A stretch of 64,000 nucleotides of DNA, from NCBI RefSeq assembly GCF_018860345.1, contig NZ_JAHKPJ010000021.1, positions 305,173 to 369,172 on the forward strand. The letters are read 5' to 3'. Shown here piece by piece: positions 18,628 to 26,582 of the stretch; the first letter of the stretch is position 1; each line of letters opens with the position of its first letter. A program made the translations under genes and the position numbers. The notes below the pieces were generated by a model that was not told where the DNA came from, ran no database searches, and saw only the letters and a list, made by a program, of their open reading frames with translations. The DNA is from Psychrosphaera sp. F3M07. Its GTDB lineage: Bacteria > Pseudomonadota > Gammaproteobacteria > Enterobacterales > Alteromonadaceae.

Positions 18628-20238
18628 TTATTGCATTCGTTGTTGTACTTTATAAGAATGCCAAACCGCCGGAATAATGATAATGACAGCGATAAATGCT
18701 AAAAACCATTGATGGCTTTGATCAACAAAAGCCAAATTGATGATCTCGGCAGCTTCTTTGGTATTTGTTAGATTAGCATGAGCTATGGGGCCTATTGCCG
18801 CATCGTTAGCGATAGAAAAGCCATTACTTAATGCGCTTTCCCAACCAAGTGCAGAAAAAGCTCCATATGCTTTATAGGCAATTGCAGAGGCACCCATACC
18901 GACTAAACCTATGCCAACCGTACCAATGCCAATTAAACCAATACCAATAGAGCCTACAGTGACAATACCAAAAGAGACAATTCCAACACTAATTGGAGCA
19001 ACAGCTAAACCGCCCCACGCAAAGAGCAAGCCATAAGCTTTACTGCCGCCGGCTACCCATGCGTAAGCCGGTTTATAGTTATCTTCAGGGGTACCAAATT
19101 GAAAATGAAATAAGGGAGCGCCAAACAATTTAATCTTGCTTTTATACTCACGTAATGAGGAGTCTTTTTGATCTGATTGACGATGAAATGCGCCTGGATT
19201 CAAAATCCTTTCTTGCATCCTCACTAATATTATTTGCTTAAACATGCGATAAAATAAATAAAAGTTACTCAAAATAAATGCAAGGACAATCAATTGTGAA
19301 GCCAAGGAATAGAGATATATATTATCAGTACTTAAAAGAGCAAAACGTTTTAATACAATATTCGCTATTACATAAACAATCACAGAAATGAAAAAAGCAG
19401 AAACATATAAAATAACTTGTTTTTTTTCTCGAGTAGTACGGGATTGTGATAAAGCCGCTTTCACTCCAAAGTAAGAACTGACAACACCGGAAAATGACGC
19501 AAGCACAACTAAAATTGAAGATATCTTAAACATCGATCCCCCTTTAGCCGCACTTGTACCTAACAACGCAGCTTTTGCCGGTGGCGATAATAAACTGATT
19601 GCAGATATAACACTGGCGGTGAAATCAACTCCAGGTTTACTTTTGGATAAGGTGTCTTCTACAAACGATATCATAGCTCGTTTGAGTAATTTACGTCCCC
19701 TTGAAAGTCGCTGCTTAGTTGTATCTAAAGACAAATCTAATTCAGTTGCAACTCGCTCAACCGATTGTTGTTCTCGGTAGAATAATATTAATGGCTCCCG
19801 ATAAGTATCGTCCATTTGATCTAACGTTTTCCAAAGTAAGTTCTGTTCTTGTTCACGAATGGCTAAATCATCCATTGGCTGGAAATGGTTTTCTTCAACA
19901 TTATGCTCTTCAAATTCACTGGCATTTTTTATAGGTTGGGTGTTTTCTTTGCGACGATAACGACTCACTTTAAATCTGAGAATACCGCAAAGCCAAGATT
20001 TCAACTTTGCAGGTTCTTTTAAACTATCGAGACTTTTCCAAGCTTCTATAAATGTTTCTTGGGCAATATCTTCACTGTGCTTAACATCACCGACCGAAGA
20101 GTAGGCTAAGGAGCACAATAAGTTTTGATATCGAGAAACGATTTGACAAAACGCATCTCTATCTCCGCCTAATGAAGAAATAACCAAGTTCACATCATTC
20201 ATCTCAGTGAAGGATTTTTTACGCCTAAATATGCTCAT
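18628..20238 (-). CDS. ECF sigma factor fused to a membrane domain
   Basis: A 536-residue protein, nearly three times the length of a typical ECF sigma factor. Region sigma-2 spans about residues 22-95 (HSEDIAQETFIEAW, SWLCGILRF) and sigma-4 about 133-190 (YREPLILFYREQQSVERVATEL, then TTKQRLSRGRKLL). After a linker come hydrophobic segments at about 238-258, 275-297 and 306-333. A glycine-rich hydrophobic stretch at 403-460 has repeats of the form G-I-G-x-(V/I/L)-G, and a last transmembrane segment is at about 507-526. The membrane part may act as a built-in anti-sigma or sensor module, which is inference. Upstream on the minus strand is one of three copies of a bipartite motif that fits an ECF promoter, suggesting autoregulation. 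It converges with the LysR gene. Confidence 0.85.
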   Translation of the reverse strand: MSIFRRKKSFTEMNDVNLVISSLGGDRDAFCQIVSRYQNLLCSLAYSSVGDVKHSEDIAQETFIEAWKSLDSLKEPAKLKSWLCGILRFKVSRYRRKENTQPIKNASEFEEHNVEENHFQPMDDLAIREQEQNLLWKTLDQMDDTYREPLILFYREQQSVERVATELDLSLDTTKQRLSRGRKLLKRAMISFVEDTLSKSKPGVDFTASVISAISLLSPPAKAALLGTSAAKGGSMFKISSILVVLASFSGVVSSYFGVKAALSQSRTTREKKQVILYVSAFFISVIVYVIANIVLKRFALLSTDNIYLYSLASQLIVLAFILSNFYLFYRMFKQIILVRMQERILNPGAFHRQSDQKDSSLREYKSKIKLFGAPLFHFQFGTPEDNYKPAYAWVAGGSKAYGLLFAWGGLAVAPISVGIVSFGIVTVGSIGIGLIGIGTVGIGLVGMGASAIAYKAYGAFSALGWESALSNGFSIANDAAIGPIAHANLTNTKEAAEIINLAFVDQSHQWFLAFIAVIIIIPAVWHSYKVQQRMQ

Positions 20239-20266
20239 AAAACTCTTATATTTGCCTTTTAGCTAC

Positions 20267-20297
20267 TAAGTGCCACGTATATTTAAAAGGTGACAAA
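20267..20297 (-). promoter_or_regulatory. Putative ECF-type promoter of the sigma factor gene
   Basis: On the minus strand: TTTGTCACC, 14 nt, GGCACTTA. The downstream element ends 28 nt before the sigma factor ATG. Two further copies with a 15-nt gap lie at 20336-20367 and 20605-20636 pointing the other way. Conserved boxes and near-constant spacing are what a -35/-10 pair recognised by one ECF sigma would look like. Confidence 0.6.
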
Positions 20298-20335
20298 ATT
20301 ATTAATAAAAATCACATAAAGTAAAATACGCCATC

Positions 20336-20367
20336 TTTGTCACCTTTATAAATCAATATGGCACTTA
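20336..20367 (+). promoter_or_regulatory. Putative ECF-type promoter, copy 2
   Basis: TTTGTCACC (20336-20344), 15 nt, GGCACTTA (20360-20367). It lies 37 nt before the GTG of a 51-codon ORF encoding a small membrane protein. Same boxes as at 20267-20297 and 20605-20636. Confidence 0.6.
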
Positions 20368-20404
20368 ACGACATCATATTAACGTATTTATATAGAGATC
20401 ATGG

Positions 20405-20560
20405 GTGAAACAAATAAACATAAGAAAGTTCAAATTGAGTAGTGTCTTTGCCATGACTACATTTTTGTTTTTATTTGGTTATTTAATATCAAATGAAATC
20501 TCTAAGATATTAGATAACGTTGATATGTTTTTTATGCTGTTACTCCTTGCATTTAATTGA
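20405..20560 (+). CDS. Small putative membrane protein, 51 aa
   Basis: A GTG-started ORF of 51 codons ending in TGA. A basic N-terminus (KQINIRKFK) is followed by two hydrophobic stretches (VFAMTTFLFLFGYLIS and MFFMLLLLAF). It has no recognised family and only a weak ribosome binding site (AGAG). What supports it is position: a copy of the putative ECF promoter motif ends 37 nt upstream, matching the spacing at the other two sites. A role as a small partner or regulator of the membrane-fused sigma factor is speculation. Confidence 0.35.
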   Translation: MKQINIRKFKLSSVFAMTTFLFLFGYLISNEISKILDNVDMFFMLLLLAFN

Positions 20561-20604
20561 ATTGTTATTGATTCAACTTGAGTGATAAAAATAAAAATTA
20601 TTTT

Positions 20605-20636
20605 TTTGTCACCTAACTTATCGGTAAGGGCACTTA
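20605..20636 (+). promoter_or_regulatory. Putative ECF-type promoter, copy 3
   Basis: TTTGTCACC (20605-20613), 15 nt, GGCACTTA (20629-20636), ending 45 nt before the ATG of the CIA30-like gene. The nucleotides between the boxes differ from the other copies, so conservation is confined to the two boxes. Confidence 0.6.
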
Positions 20637-20681
20637 CTTATTAAACACACAAACACATTAAATTAACCATTTGGAAAGATA

Positions 20682-21272
20682 ATGAAAATATCAATATTAA
20701 ACCGAGTAAAACTTTTATGTATGACAAGCTTACTAGCGTGCTCTGCTTACACATATGCTAATAAAATGGCGCCAATCGTTGACGACTTTAGTCACCCAAA
20801 TAACAATAGTTTAGGCATTAAACGACAATTTTTAGACGACAAAGTCGCAGGTGGGAACTCACAAGCAACGATAAAAGTAATTGATGGCAAGTTACATATC
20901 TCGGGTGAAATTGAGCCGCCTAGAGGTCAACCTGGCTGGGCGAGTTCTGTATTATTACTTAATCCTGAAGGTTTACCGCAAGATGTAAGTAAGTTTTCTG
21001 GGATTAGATTATTAATAAAATTACGCAGCGGTAACATTTCAATTTCTGCCAATAGTACAGACATAAGTAATTTTGATTACCACTCTGCCATGTTAATGGT
21101 GCAGGCAGACGATAAATTTCATGAAATAAAAATACCGTTTGATTCAATGAAGCGAACTTGGTCTGAACAAACGAAGTTAAATACGACAACGATTAATAGC
21201 CTTAGTATTGTTTCATTTGGCATGCAAAAAACACCTTTTGAATATCAACTGGACGAAGTTGGCTTTTATTAA
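20682..21272 (+). CDS. Exported CIA30-like (galactose-binding-like) protein
   Basis: A 196-residue protein with a signal peptide (cleavage near AYTYANK). The mature part begins VDDFS and carries D-D-K-V-A-G-G-N-S, then a strand G-W-A-S-S-V-L-L-L, a series resembling the CIA30 / NADH:ubiquinone oxidoreductase intermediate-associated protein 30 domain, a jelly-roll carbohydrate-binding-like fold. It ends in YQLDEVGFY, as do many family members. The exact substrate is not known. It is preceded by the third ECF-type motif and followed 74 nt later by an acyltransferase gene, so it is probably part of the sigma factor's regulon. An envelope-stress or surface-glycan role is inference. Confidence 0.65.
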   Translation: MKISILNRVKLLCMTSLLACSAYTYANKMAPIVDDFSHPNNNSLGIKRQFLDDKVAGGNSQATIKVIDGKLHISGEIEPPRGQPGWASSVLLLNPEGLPQDVSKFSGIRLLIKLRSGNISISANSTDISNFDYHSAMLMVQADDKFHEIKIPFDSMKRTWSEQTKLNTTTINSLSIVSFGMQKTPFEYQLDEVGFY

Positions 21273-21304
21273 CTGATAGACAATCAGCAACTCTGTATTT
21301 TTTT

Positions 21305-21322
21305 ATGAGGGGCTCCCCTCAT
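21305..21322 (+). terminator. Short GC-rich hairpin between CIA30-like and acyltransferase genes
   Basis: Palindrome ATGAGGGG-CT-CCCCTCAT preceded by a T run and followed by only a few T. It could be a weak terminator or attenuator that lets some transcription through to the acyltransferase gene. Confidence 0.35.
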
Positions 21323-21346
21323 TTATGTAATTAATTGAGAATCGTT

Positions 21347-22564
21347 ATGACAAGCCAAATTCAAACTAATCAACGACTTTACTACTTAGATGGTGTACGA
21401 GCCTTTGCCTTAATTTTAGGCGTATTTTTTCATGCTAGTTTATCATTTATGCCAATGTTTATTGGTTGGGCTGTGATGGATATTTCGACGAGTGAGGTGG
21501 TCTCAATTTTTGTCTTGATCAGTCATTCGTTTCGTATGGAGTTGTTTTTCCTAATTGCCGGTTATTTTAGCCACCTTAAATTTCATCAACAAAGTTTGTC
21601 TACCTTCTTAAAATCGAGATTTGTAAGAATATTAATTCCCTTTGTATTAGGTTGGTTTTTACTAAGACCATTATTAGTTTCTGGCTGGATATTAGGTGGA
21701 GAAAGTATGCGAGGAGAAGCAAATATAATTAATGGACTTATTGCTGGATTTGATAGCTTATCTGAATTACCAAAGGGGCTTCTGATTGGAACACATTTAT
21801 GGTTTTTATATTATTTGTTGTTTATTTCTATTAGCTTAATTTTATTACGAGTAGTCATCGGCCAGCATCAACCTACTTATCATTGGCTCAAAGTGGTCTT
21901 AGACCGCGGCGTTAGCTGGGTGAGTAATGCTAGAACAGGGATACTTTGGGTATCGGTTCCCACATCACTTTGTCTTTGGTTTATGAACAGTTGGGGAATG
22001 GAAACACCCGATAAATCTTTGATACCTAATATACCCGTTACCTTAATATACGCTGGGTTTTTCTTTTTTGGTTGGTTGTTACATAGACACGATAATTTGA
22101 TTGGGCTTTTCTCAAAGATCACACCGAGTAAATTAATTTTCTTTCTTGTATCGACGTTGTCATGCGTAATTTTGGCTGGTTTTGAGATGAAATATGGACA
22201 TGTTAATTATCAGTATATAAAAGCTGGGTTCTTATTCAGTTACGCTGTGATGATGTGGACTTTAATCGCTTTATCAATAGGTTTTGCTAATAAGCTCATT
22301 AAAGGCAGTAATAAAGTGGTTCGATATTTAGCAGATGCTTCATACTGGCTTTATCTAATTCATTTACCGATTGTGATCTGGTTACAAATTGCGTTTGCCG
22401 AGTTACCACTGCATTGGAGTTTAAAACTAGTCACGGTCAGTGGTATGACAATTCTATTATCAATTCTCCTTTATGATATTTTCGTCCGTTCTACATTGAT
22501 TGGTGCTGTATTAAATGGAAGTAGAAAAACGAGAGTGATATTCAATAAACATAAAAACCAGTAG
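21347..22564 (+). CDS. Acyltransferase 3 family membrane protein (OpgC/MdoC-like)
   Basis: About 405 residues with some ten hydrophobic segments. The N-terminal YYLDGVRAFALILGVFFHASLSF contains the R/H signature of acyltransferase family 3 (the conserved His follows the first membrane segment), and a second conserved block RMELFFLIAGYFSH follows. OpgC/MdoC members transfer succinyl or similar groups to periplasmic glucans, while other members acetylate sugars. I chose ATG at 21347, with GAGA upstream, over a TTG 12 nt earlier. It lies just downstream of the CIA30-like gene on the same strand. Substrate uncertain. Confidence 0.8.
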   Translation: MTSQIQTNQRLYYLDGVRAFALILGVFFHASLSFMPMFIGWAVMDISTSEVVSIFVLISHSFRMELFFLIAGYFSHLKFHQQSLSTFLKSRFVRILIPFVLGWFLLRPLLVSGWILGGESMRGEANIINGLIAGFDSLSELPKGLLIGTHLWFLYYLLFISISLILLRVVIGQHQPTYHWLKVVLDRGVSWVSNARTGILWVSVPTSLCLWFMNSWGMETPDKSLIPNIPVTLIYAGFFFFGWLLHRHDNLIGLFSKITPSKLIFFLVSTLSCVILAGFEMKYGHVNYQYIKAGFLFSYAVMMWTLIALSIGFANKLIKGSNKVVRYLADASYWLYLIHLPIVIWLQIAFAELPLHWSLKLVTVSGMTILLSILLYDIFVRSTLIGAVLNGSRKTRVIFNKHKNQ

Positions 22565-22758
22565 CTATATTATCCTCGATAAATATAAACCAATACGTTT
22601 ATTCAGTATTTAAGTTTTAGTTTGTTATATAGTTTTATACCTAACTTGAATGTTTATAATAATTGTAAATTGATCCCTACAATTTAATACAACTTGTCAG
22701 TTAGGATTAATTTAAAATGAACTTATAACTTGCAAAACTGATTGATGGAATTGAAATT

Positions 22759-23622
22759 TTGAATAGCGTATTGAAACAAATTTCTGTATTTACCTTAAGC
22801 ATATTGGTTATTTTATTGTTTACGAATAGCGCATTCGGACAAAATAACAACAAACTATCAGACACGGAAAATGGCGGTTTTTTAGAAATAAATACCGGTA
22901 TATTGGCACTCAATAGTCGGTATATTGATGCCCCAGAAAATGCTGGAGTAATCGCAGACCTTCGTTTTAGCTATTATTGGCGTGGTTTCTTTTTAGAAAA
23001 TCGAGGGCATCAAGGAATAGGCTTTCCTGGGGTCGGTTATAACTTTTACAATGAAGATACTTGGATGTTAGATATATTTATCACGGAAACCCATCCCTCT
23101 ATTTTATGGGATAATGAAATAGACATTGAAAATGGCGTATTAAATGAACAAGATGGTTTGATAGGTATTAGACCAAGAGAATCGGACGATAGGATTGCGC
23201 TGAGGGCAACTCGTTTTATTGACGATACGACAGCGCTGCGGTTTTTAATTGCGCCTATATCAGATACTAACGGCATTGCAGAGGTAAGCCCTTATCTAGC
23301 GGTTTGGTATGGCAAAACATGGCAATATCAAAACATCAACTTTCACAGTATTTACAGTGCACAATATTATAATACCAGCACCTTACAATATTATTATGGG
23401 GTTACGGACGAAGATGTATCAGAAAAATTCCAACCCTACAAAGCACATAGTGGCGTTTCTTTAAGTGCCGAATTTGGAATGACGTATCCATTATCGGCGG
23501 ATTGGTTATTTGAAAGTTCTGTTAAGCTAACTCGATTACCAGATAATATTCATAACAGTCCTTTGGTTTCAGGCCGTTTAGAATCTCAAGCTCAAATATC
23601 ATTAACTTATGTTATTTTTTAA
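22759..23622 (+). CDS. MipA/OmpV family outer membrane protein
   Basis: A 287-residue protein with a signal peptide (cleavage near SAFGQ). Features of the MipA/OmpV barrel are visible: an early ALNSRYI, then LRFSYYWRGFFLENRG, VGYNFYNED, and a final strand AQISLTYVIF with terminal Phe. MipA-type proteins are outer membrane beta barrels linked to murein enzymes or to stress and peptide uptake. The only credible in-frame start is TTG at 22759. It leads an operon with a DUF3019 protein (overlapping or 1 nt spaced) and a two-component pair, a grouping I know from other Alteromonadales. Confidence 0.82.
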   Translation: MNSVLKQISVFTLSILVILLFTNSAFGQNNNKLSDTENGGFLEINTGILALNSRYIDAPENAGVIADLRFSYYWRGFFLENRGHQGIGFPGVGYNFYNEDTWMLDIFITETHPSILWDNEIDIENGVLNEQDGLIGIRPRESDDRIALRATRFIDDTTALRFLIAPISDTNGIAEVSPYLAVWYGKTWQYQNINFHSIYSAQYYNTSTLQYYYGVTDEDVSEKFQPYKAHSGVSLSAEFGMTYPLSADWLFESSVKLTRLPDNIHNSPLVSGRLESQAQISLTYVIF

Positions 23623-24043
23623 AATGATCACTAGCTTTCACTCCTTTGGCTTAATACGACGGATTTTGTTTGTATTATCGACTTTGTGCTGTGTTAACAG
23701 TTATGCTGCTGAGCAACAAACAACAGAAGACATCTTTTTTAAATTAAAACCGCATAAATGTGTTTCATTACATGAAGGCCAACAGTGTTTTACCAAGGTA
23801 AAAATAAACTGGCAAACTAATATCAAAAGTGATTACTGCCTTTATAGTTCACAACAACGGTCTGCGCTTTATTGTTGGAAAAACACACAACAAGGTAATA
23901 TTGAGCACGAGTTAAATACGAATGCTGATGTGCAATTTGTCCTTAAACAATCTCCTAATATTGTTATATCCGAGTCGATACTTAAGGTGTCATGGGTATA
24001 TAAAAAGAAACAAAAATCTCGTTTATCATGGCGGTTATTTTAA
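23609..24043 (+). CDS. DUF3019-like exported protein
   Basis: A 144-residue protein with a signal-peptide-like N-terminus ending near NSYAAEQ. The start at 23609 overlaps the MipA gene by 14 nt; ATG at 23624 just after the MipA stop gives a more usual signal peptide and is equally possible. The mature part has paired cysteines in C-V-S-L-H-E-G-Q-Q-C, then W-Q-T...D-Y-C-L-Y and L-Y-C-W, the cysteine pattern of DUF3019. It is followed directly by the response regulator ATG. Probably a periplasmic partner of the two-component system, but no function is established. Confidence 0.7.
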   Translation: MLFFKMITSFHSFGLIRRILFVLSTLCCVNSYAAEQQTTEDIFFKLKPHKCVSLHEGQQCFTKVKINWQTNIKSDYCLYSSQQRSALYCWKNTQQGNIEHELNTNADVQFVLKQSPNIVISESILKVSWVYKKKQKSRLSWRLF

Positions 24044-24760
24044 ATGAACAATCAAAAAGTGAATATTTTACTCGTTGAAGATGATAAATCTTTATCTGAC
24101 TGGATTTGTGATTATTTATCCAATAAAGGTTTTAATGTGACTCAGTGTTACCGTGGTGACGATGCGGTTGATTTAATTTTAAATACCAAACCTGATGTCG
24201 TCATATTAGACGGAATGTTACCGGGATTGGATGGTTTTGAAGTGTGTAAGACCGTTCGCCAAGAATACAATGGTAGTATTTTAATGTTAACGGCGAGGGA
24301 TGAAGAAATAGATGAAGTTCTTGGGTTAGAACTTGGCGCTGATGAATATATTTTAAAGCCGGTACGAGCGAGAGCCTTATACACAAGGATAAACCGGTGT
24401 TTATCTCGCAAAGATGAAACGACAAATAACGAGGATATTCCTGCAAACGCCAATCATCTAACGTTTAATAGTTTAAGTATCGATCCTACCTCGCAAAAAG
24501 TGTTATTAAACAACCAAGAGATAAAACTCACTTCTAAAGAGTTCGAAGTCATGTGGATCATAGCGAATAACGCAGGCAATATTATCTCGAGAGATTGGCT
24601 TATTAGTCAGGTTAGGGGGTTAGAGTATGATGGATTGGACAGAACTATAGATATACATATTTCTAAGTTACGTAAAAAACTTGGCGATGAATCGAAAGAT
24701 CCTAAAAAAATTAAAACCATATGGGGTAAGGGGTACTTATTTGTTCCAGATGCTTGGTAA
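24044..24760 (+). CDS. OmpR/PhoB-family response regulator
   Basis: A 238-residue protein with an N-terminal receiver (acidic pair Asp13/Asp14 region, phospho-acceptor Asp56 in VVILDGMLP, Thr83, Lys105 in ILKPV) and a C-terminal winged helix DNA-binding domain (LTSKEFEVMWIIA ... LDRTIDIHISKLRKKLG ... WGKGYLF). The ATG directly follows the DUF3019 stop, and the histidine kinase gene overlaps its 3' end, so the four genes 22759-26042 are one operon. Confidence 0.93.
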   Translation: MNNQKVNILLVEDDKSLSDWICDYLSNKGFNVTQCYRGDDAVDLILNTKPDVVILDGMLPGLDGFEVCKTVRQEYNGSILMLTARDEEIDEVLGLELGADEYILKPVRARALYTRINRCLSRKDETTNNEDIPANANHLTFNSLSIDPTSQKVLLNNQEIKLTSKEFEVMWIIANNAGNIISRDWLISQVRGLEYDGLDRTIDIHISKLRKKLGDESKDPKKIKTIWGKGYLFVPDAW

Positions 24761-26042
24761 ATCTATGCGGTTGTTAACCTTATCCTTAATAACCGCAGTG
24801 TTAATTGCAACTATCGGCCTTGGCTGGTTATTGGATAGTTTGTTTTATAATTTTTCAGAAAATTCACAAACAAACAATCACAGCATTCCAACATTGGAAG
24901 ATTTTGGGCGTGACTTATCAAGTGCTTTAAATAAATTAGAACAACCTCAATTGATGATTAAAAATTGGCCGGTAGCGGGCAATGTTATACTTGAATATAT
25001 CGATAATAGTGACATTCAGCTACCTGACACATTAATGAAACAAGCCGTTGAAGGACAACATTTATTACTGACAGATAAAGACCTCGTTAATCTCTATTAT
25101 TACTTACCTAATCACGATGCTTGGGTCATTGTTCAATCTCAACGCATTGCTACTGATACCAATAATGCCAGCATAAAACTGATCCTAACTTTAGTTTTTT
25201 ATAGCCTGCTTATTCTTTTTATATGGATGTGGACTTACCCATTAGTGTCTCGGCTTATTAACTTACGTAATACGGCTCAGTTGTTTGGTAAAGGTGAGTT
25301 TGAACAACGGATTGACGTGGGCGCGGTGTCCTATGTTAAAGACCTAGAATTAGAATTTAACCAAATGGCTCAACGAATCGTTAATCTAGTCAACGACGTT
25401 AAATTAATCGGCAATGCAGTTTCACATGATATGCGAACGCCCTTAGCCAGGATGCGATTTGGTATCGATACTATTGCAGAAGAAGACGATCCCATTCAGC
25501 AAAAGCGATATTTACAGAGGCTTGGCAAAGACGTCGACGAAATGACCAAGTTAGTAGAGTTACTATTAGAATACTCTCGTCTTGATCAAGCTATGGTGAG
25601 TTTAGATAGAAAACCAGTTGAATTGTCCTCGTTGCTAAAAGACTGTATTGCTTATAAACAAACTGAAGATAAACAGATGTTACTTAATGCCCCTGACGAG
25701 CACGTTAGCATCCTAGGCGATAAAAAATATCTGAGCATCTTAGTTAACAATTTATTGCAAAACGCCTTAAATTACGGAAAAACAAGCGTTCAAATTAATG
25801 TCTTCATTGAAAAGGGAAAGGTATGCCTGAGTATTTCAGATGATGGACCTGGCTTTGAAGGTAACCCACAAGATATGCTAAAGCCTTTTGTGCGAGGTAA
25901 AGAAGCAAATGATGTCATTAAAGGGTACGGAATGGGTTTGGCTATCGTCAAAAGAATTGTTGAATGGCATCAAGGCGAATTAAAGATAAGTCGATGTGAC
26001 CAATTATTAGGGGCTAAAGTAACAGTAAAATTACCTAGGTGA
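24750..26042 (+). CDS. Sensor histidine kinase
   Basis: About 430 residues from ATG 24750, which overlaps the response regulator by 11 nt; ATG at 24765 is an alternative. Two transmembrane segments (SLITAVLIATIGLGWLL and LILTLVFYSLLILFIWMW) enclose a periplasmic sensor of about 110 residues. A HAMP region, the HisKA box VSHDMRTPLARMRFG (phospho-His near residue 226) and an HATPase_c domain (NLLQNALNYG, DDGPGFEG, GYGMGLAIVKRI) follow. It is the partner of the preceding regulator. The signal may be envelope related, given MipA and DUF3019 in the same operon. Confidence 0.93.
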   Translation: MLGKSMRLLTLSLITAVLIATIGLGWLLDSLFYNFSENSQTNNHSIPTLEDFGRDLSSALNKLEQPQLMIKNWPVAGNVILEYIDNSDIQLPDTLMKQAVEGQHLLLTDKDLVNLYYYLPNHDAWVIVQSQRIATDTNNASIKLILTLVFYSLLILFIWMWTYPLVSRLINLRNTAQLFGKGEFEQRIDVGAVSYVKDLELEFNQMAQRIVNLVNDVKLIGNAVSHDMRTPLARMRFGIDTIAEEDDPIQQKRYLQRLGKDVDEMTKLVELLLEYSRLDQAMVSLDRKPVELSSLLKDCIAYKQTEDKQMLLNAPDEHVSILGDKKYLSILVNNLLQNALNYGKTSVQINVFIEKGKVCLSISDDGPGFEGNPQDMLKPFVRGKEANDVIKGYGMGLAIVKRIVEWHQGELKISRCDQLLGAKVTVKLPR

Positions 26043-26582
26043 TTTGGCGCATCTGGTTACTGAAACGTTTAAACTGGTTAAATCGAACGGTTGACTTTAG
26101 GTATTAAATCCAGCTGCTTAATACGGTTAACCAAAAGAACCATTTTGTCGAAATACTAGATTTAGTTATTTTGTTTTCATTATACAGTTTGCCCTTAATA
26201 GTAGGCTATTCACTACGTTCAACGTAAAAACCAACCGTTTTCACCCACTGACTTAAATTAAGTATCGGTTACTCTAAATCACGCTGTACCTTGTAAAACT
26301 TTAAAGCATACAAATAACAATATCCTGATTTACTATTTACAGTAATTACATCCCCTTACGCACTAGCATAGTGAGTTCAGTAAGCTCTGGTTGTCATTAA
26401 TGCTAAGCCAATCCGTTGTACACTGTGGTTATAAATATTATGAGAATTTTACGGTGAGGAATTTTGATAATTCTAAAGGGGATTTAAAGTCAAACGGGTA
26501 AGTGAAGATGAATAGATTTATATCACCTGAAGTATAGATGTGAATAAAGCGACAATACGTTCAGGTGATATAACAAGGTTAA
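26043..26582. other. Intergenic region, no gene seen
   Basis: 540 bp between the convergent histidine kinase and TonB-receptor genes. No ORF with a credible start was found. The only structure noted is the 14-bp inverted repeat at 26518-26573. Confidence 0.5.
26518..26573 (-). terminator. Inverted repeat downstream of the TonB-receptor gene
   Basis: Perfect 14-bp arms TTATATCACCTGAA (26518-26531) and TTCAGGTGATATAA (26560-26573), with a 28-nt loop, 9 nt after the receptor stop on the minus strand. There is no U run, so it may be a 3'-end stabilising hairpin or a protein-binding palindrome rather than a simple terminator. Confidence 0.4.
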
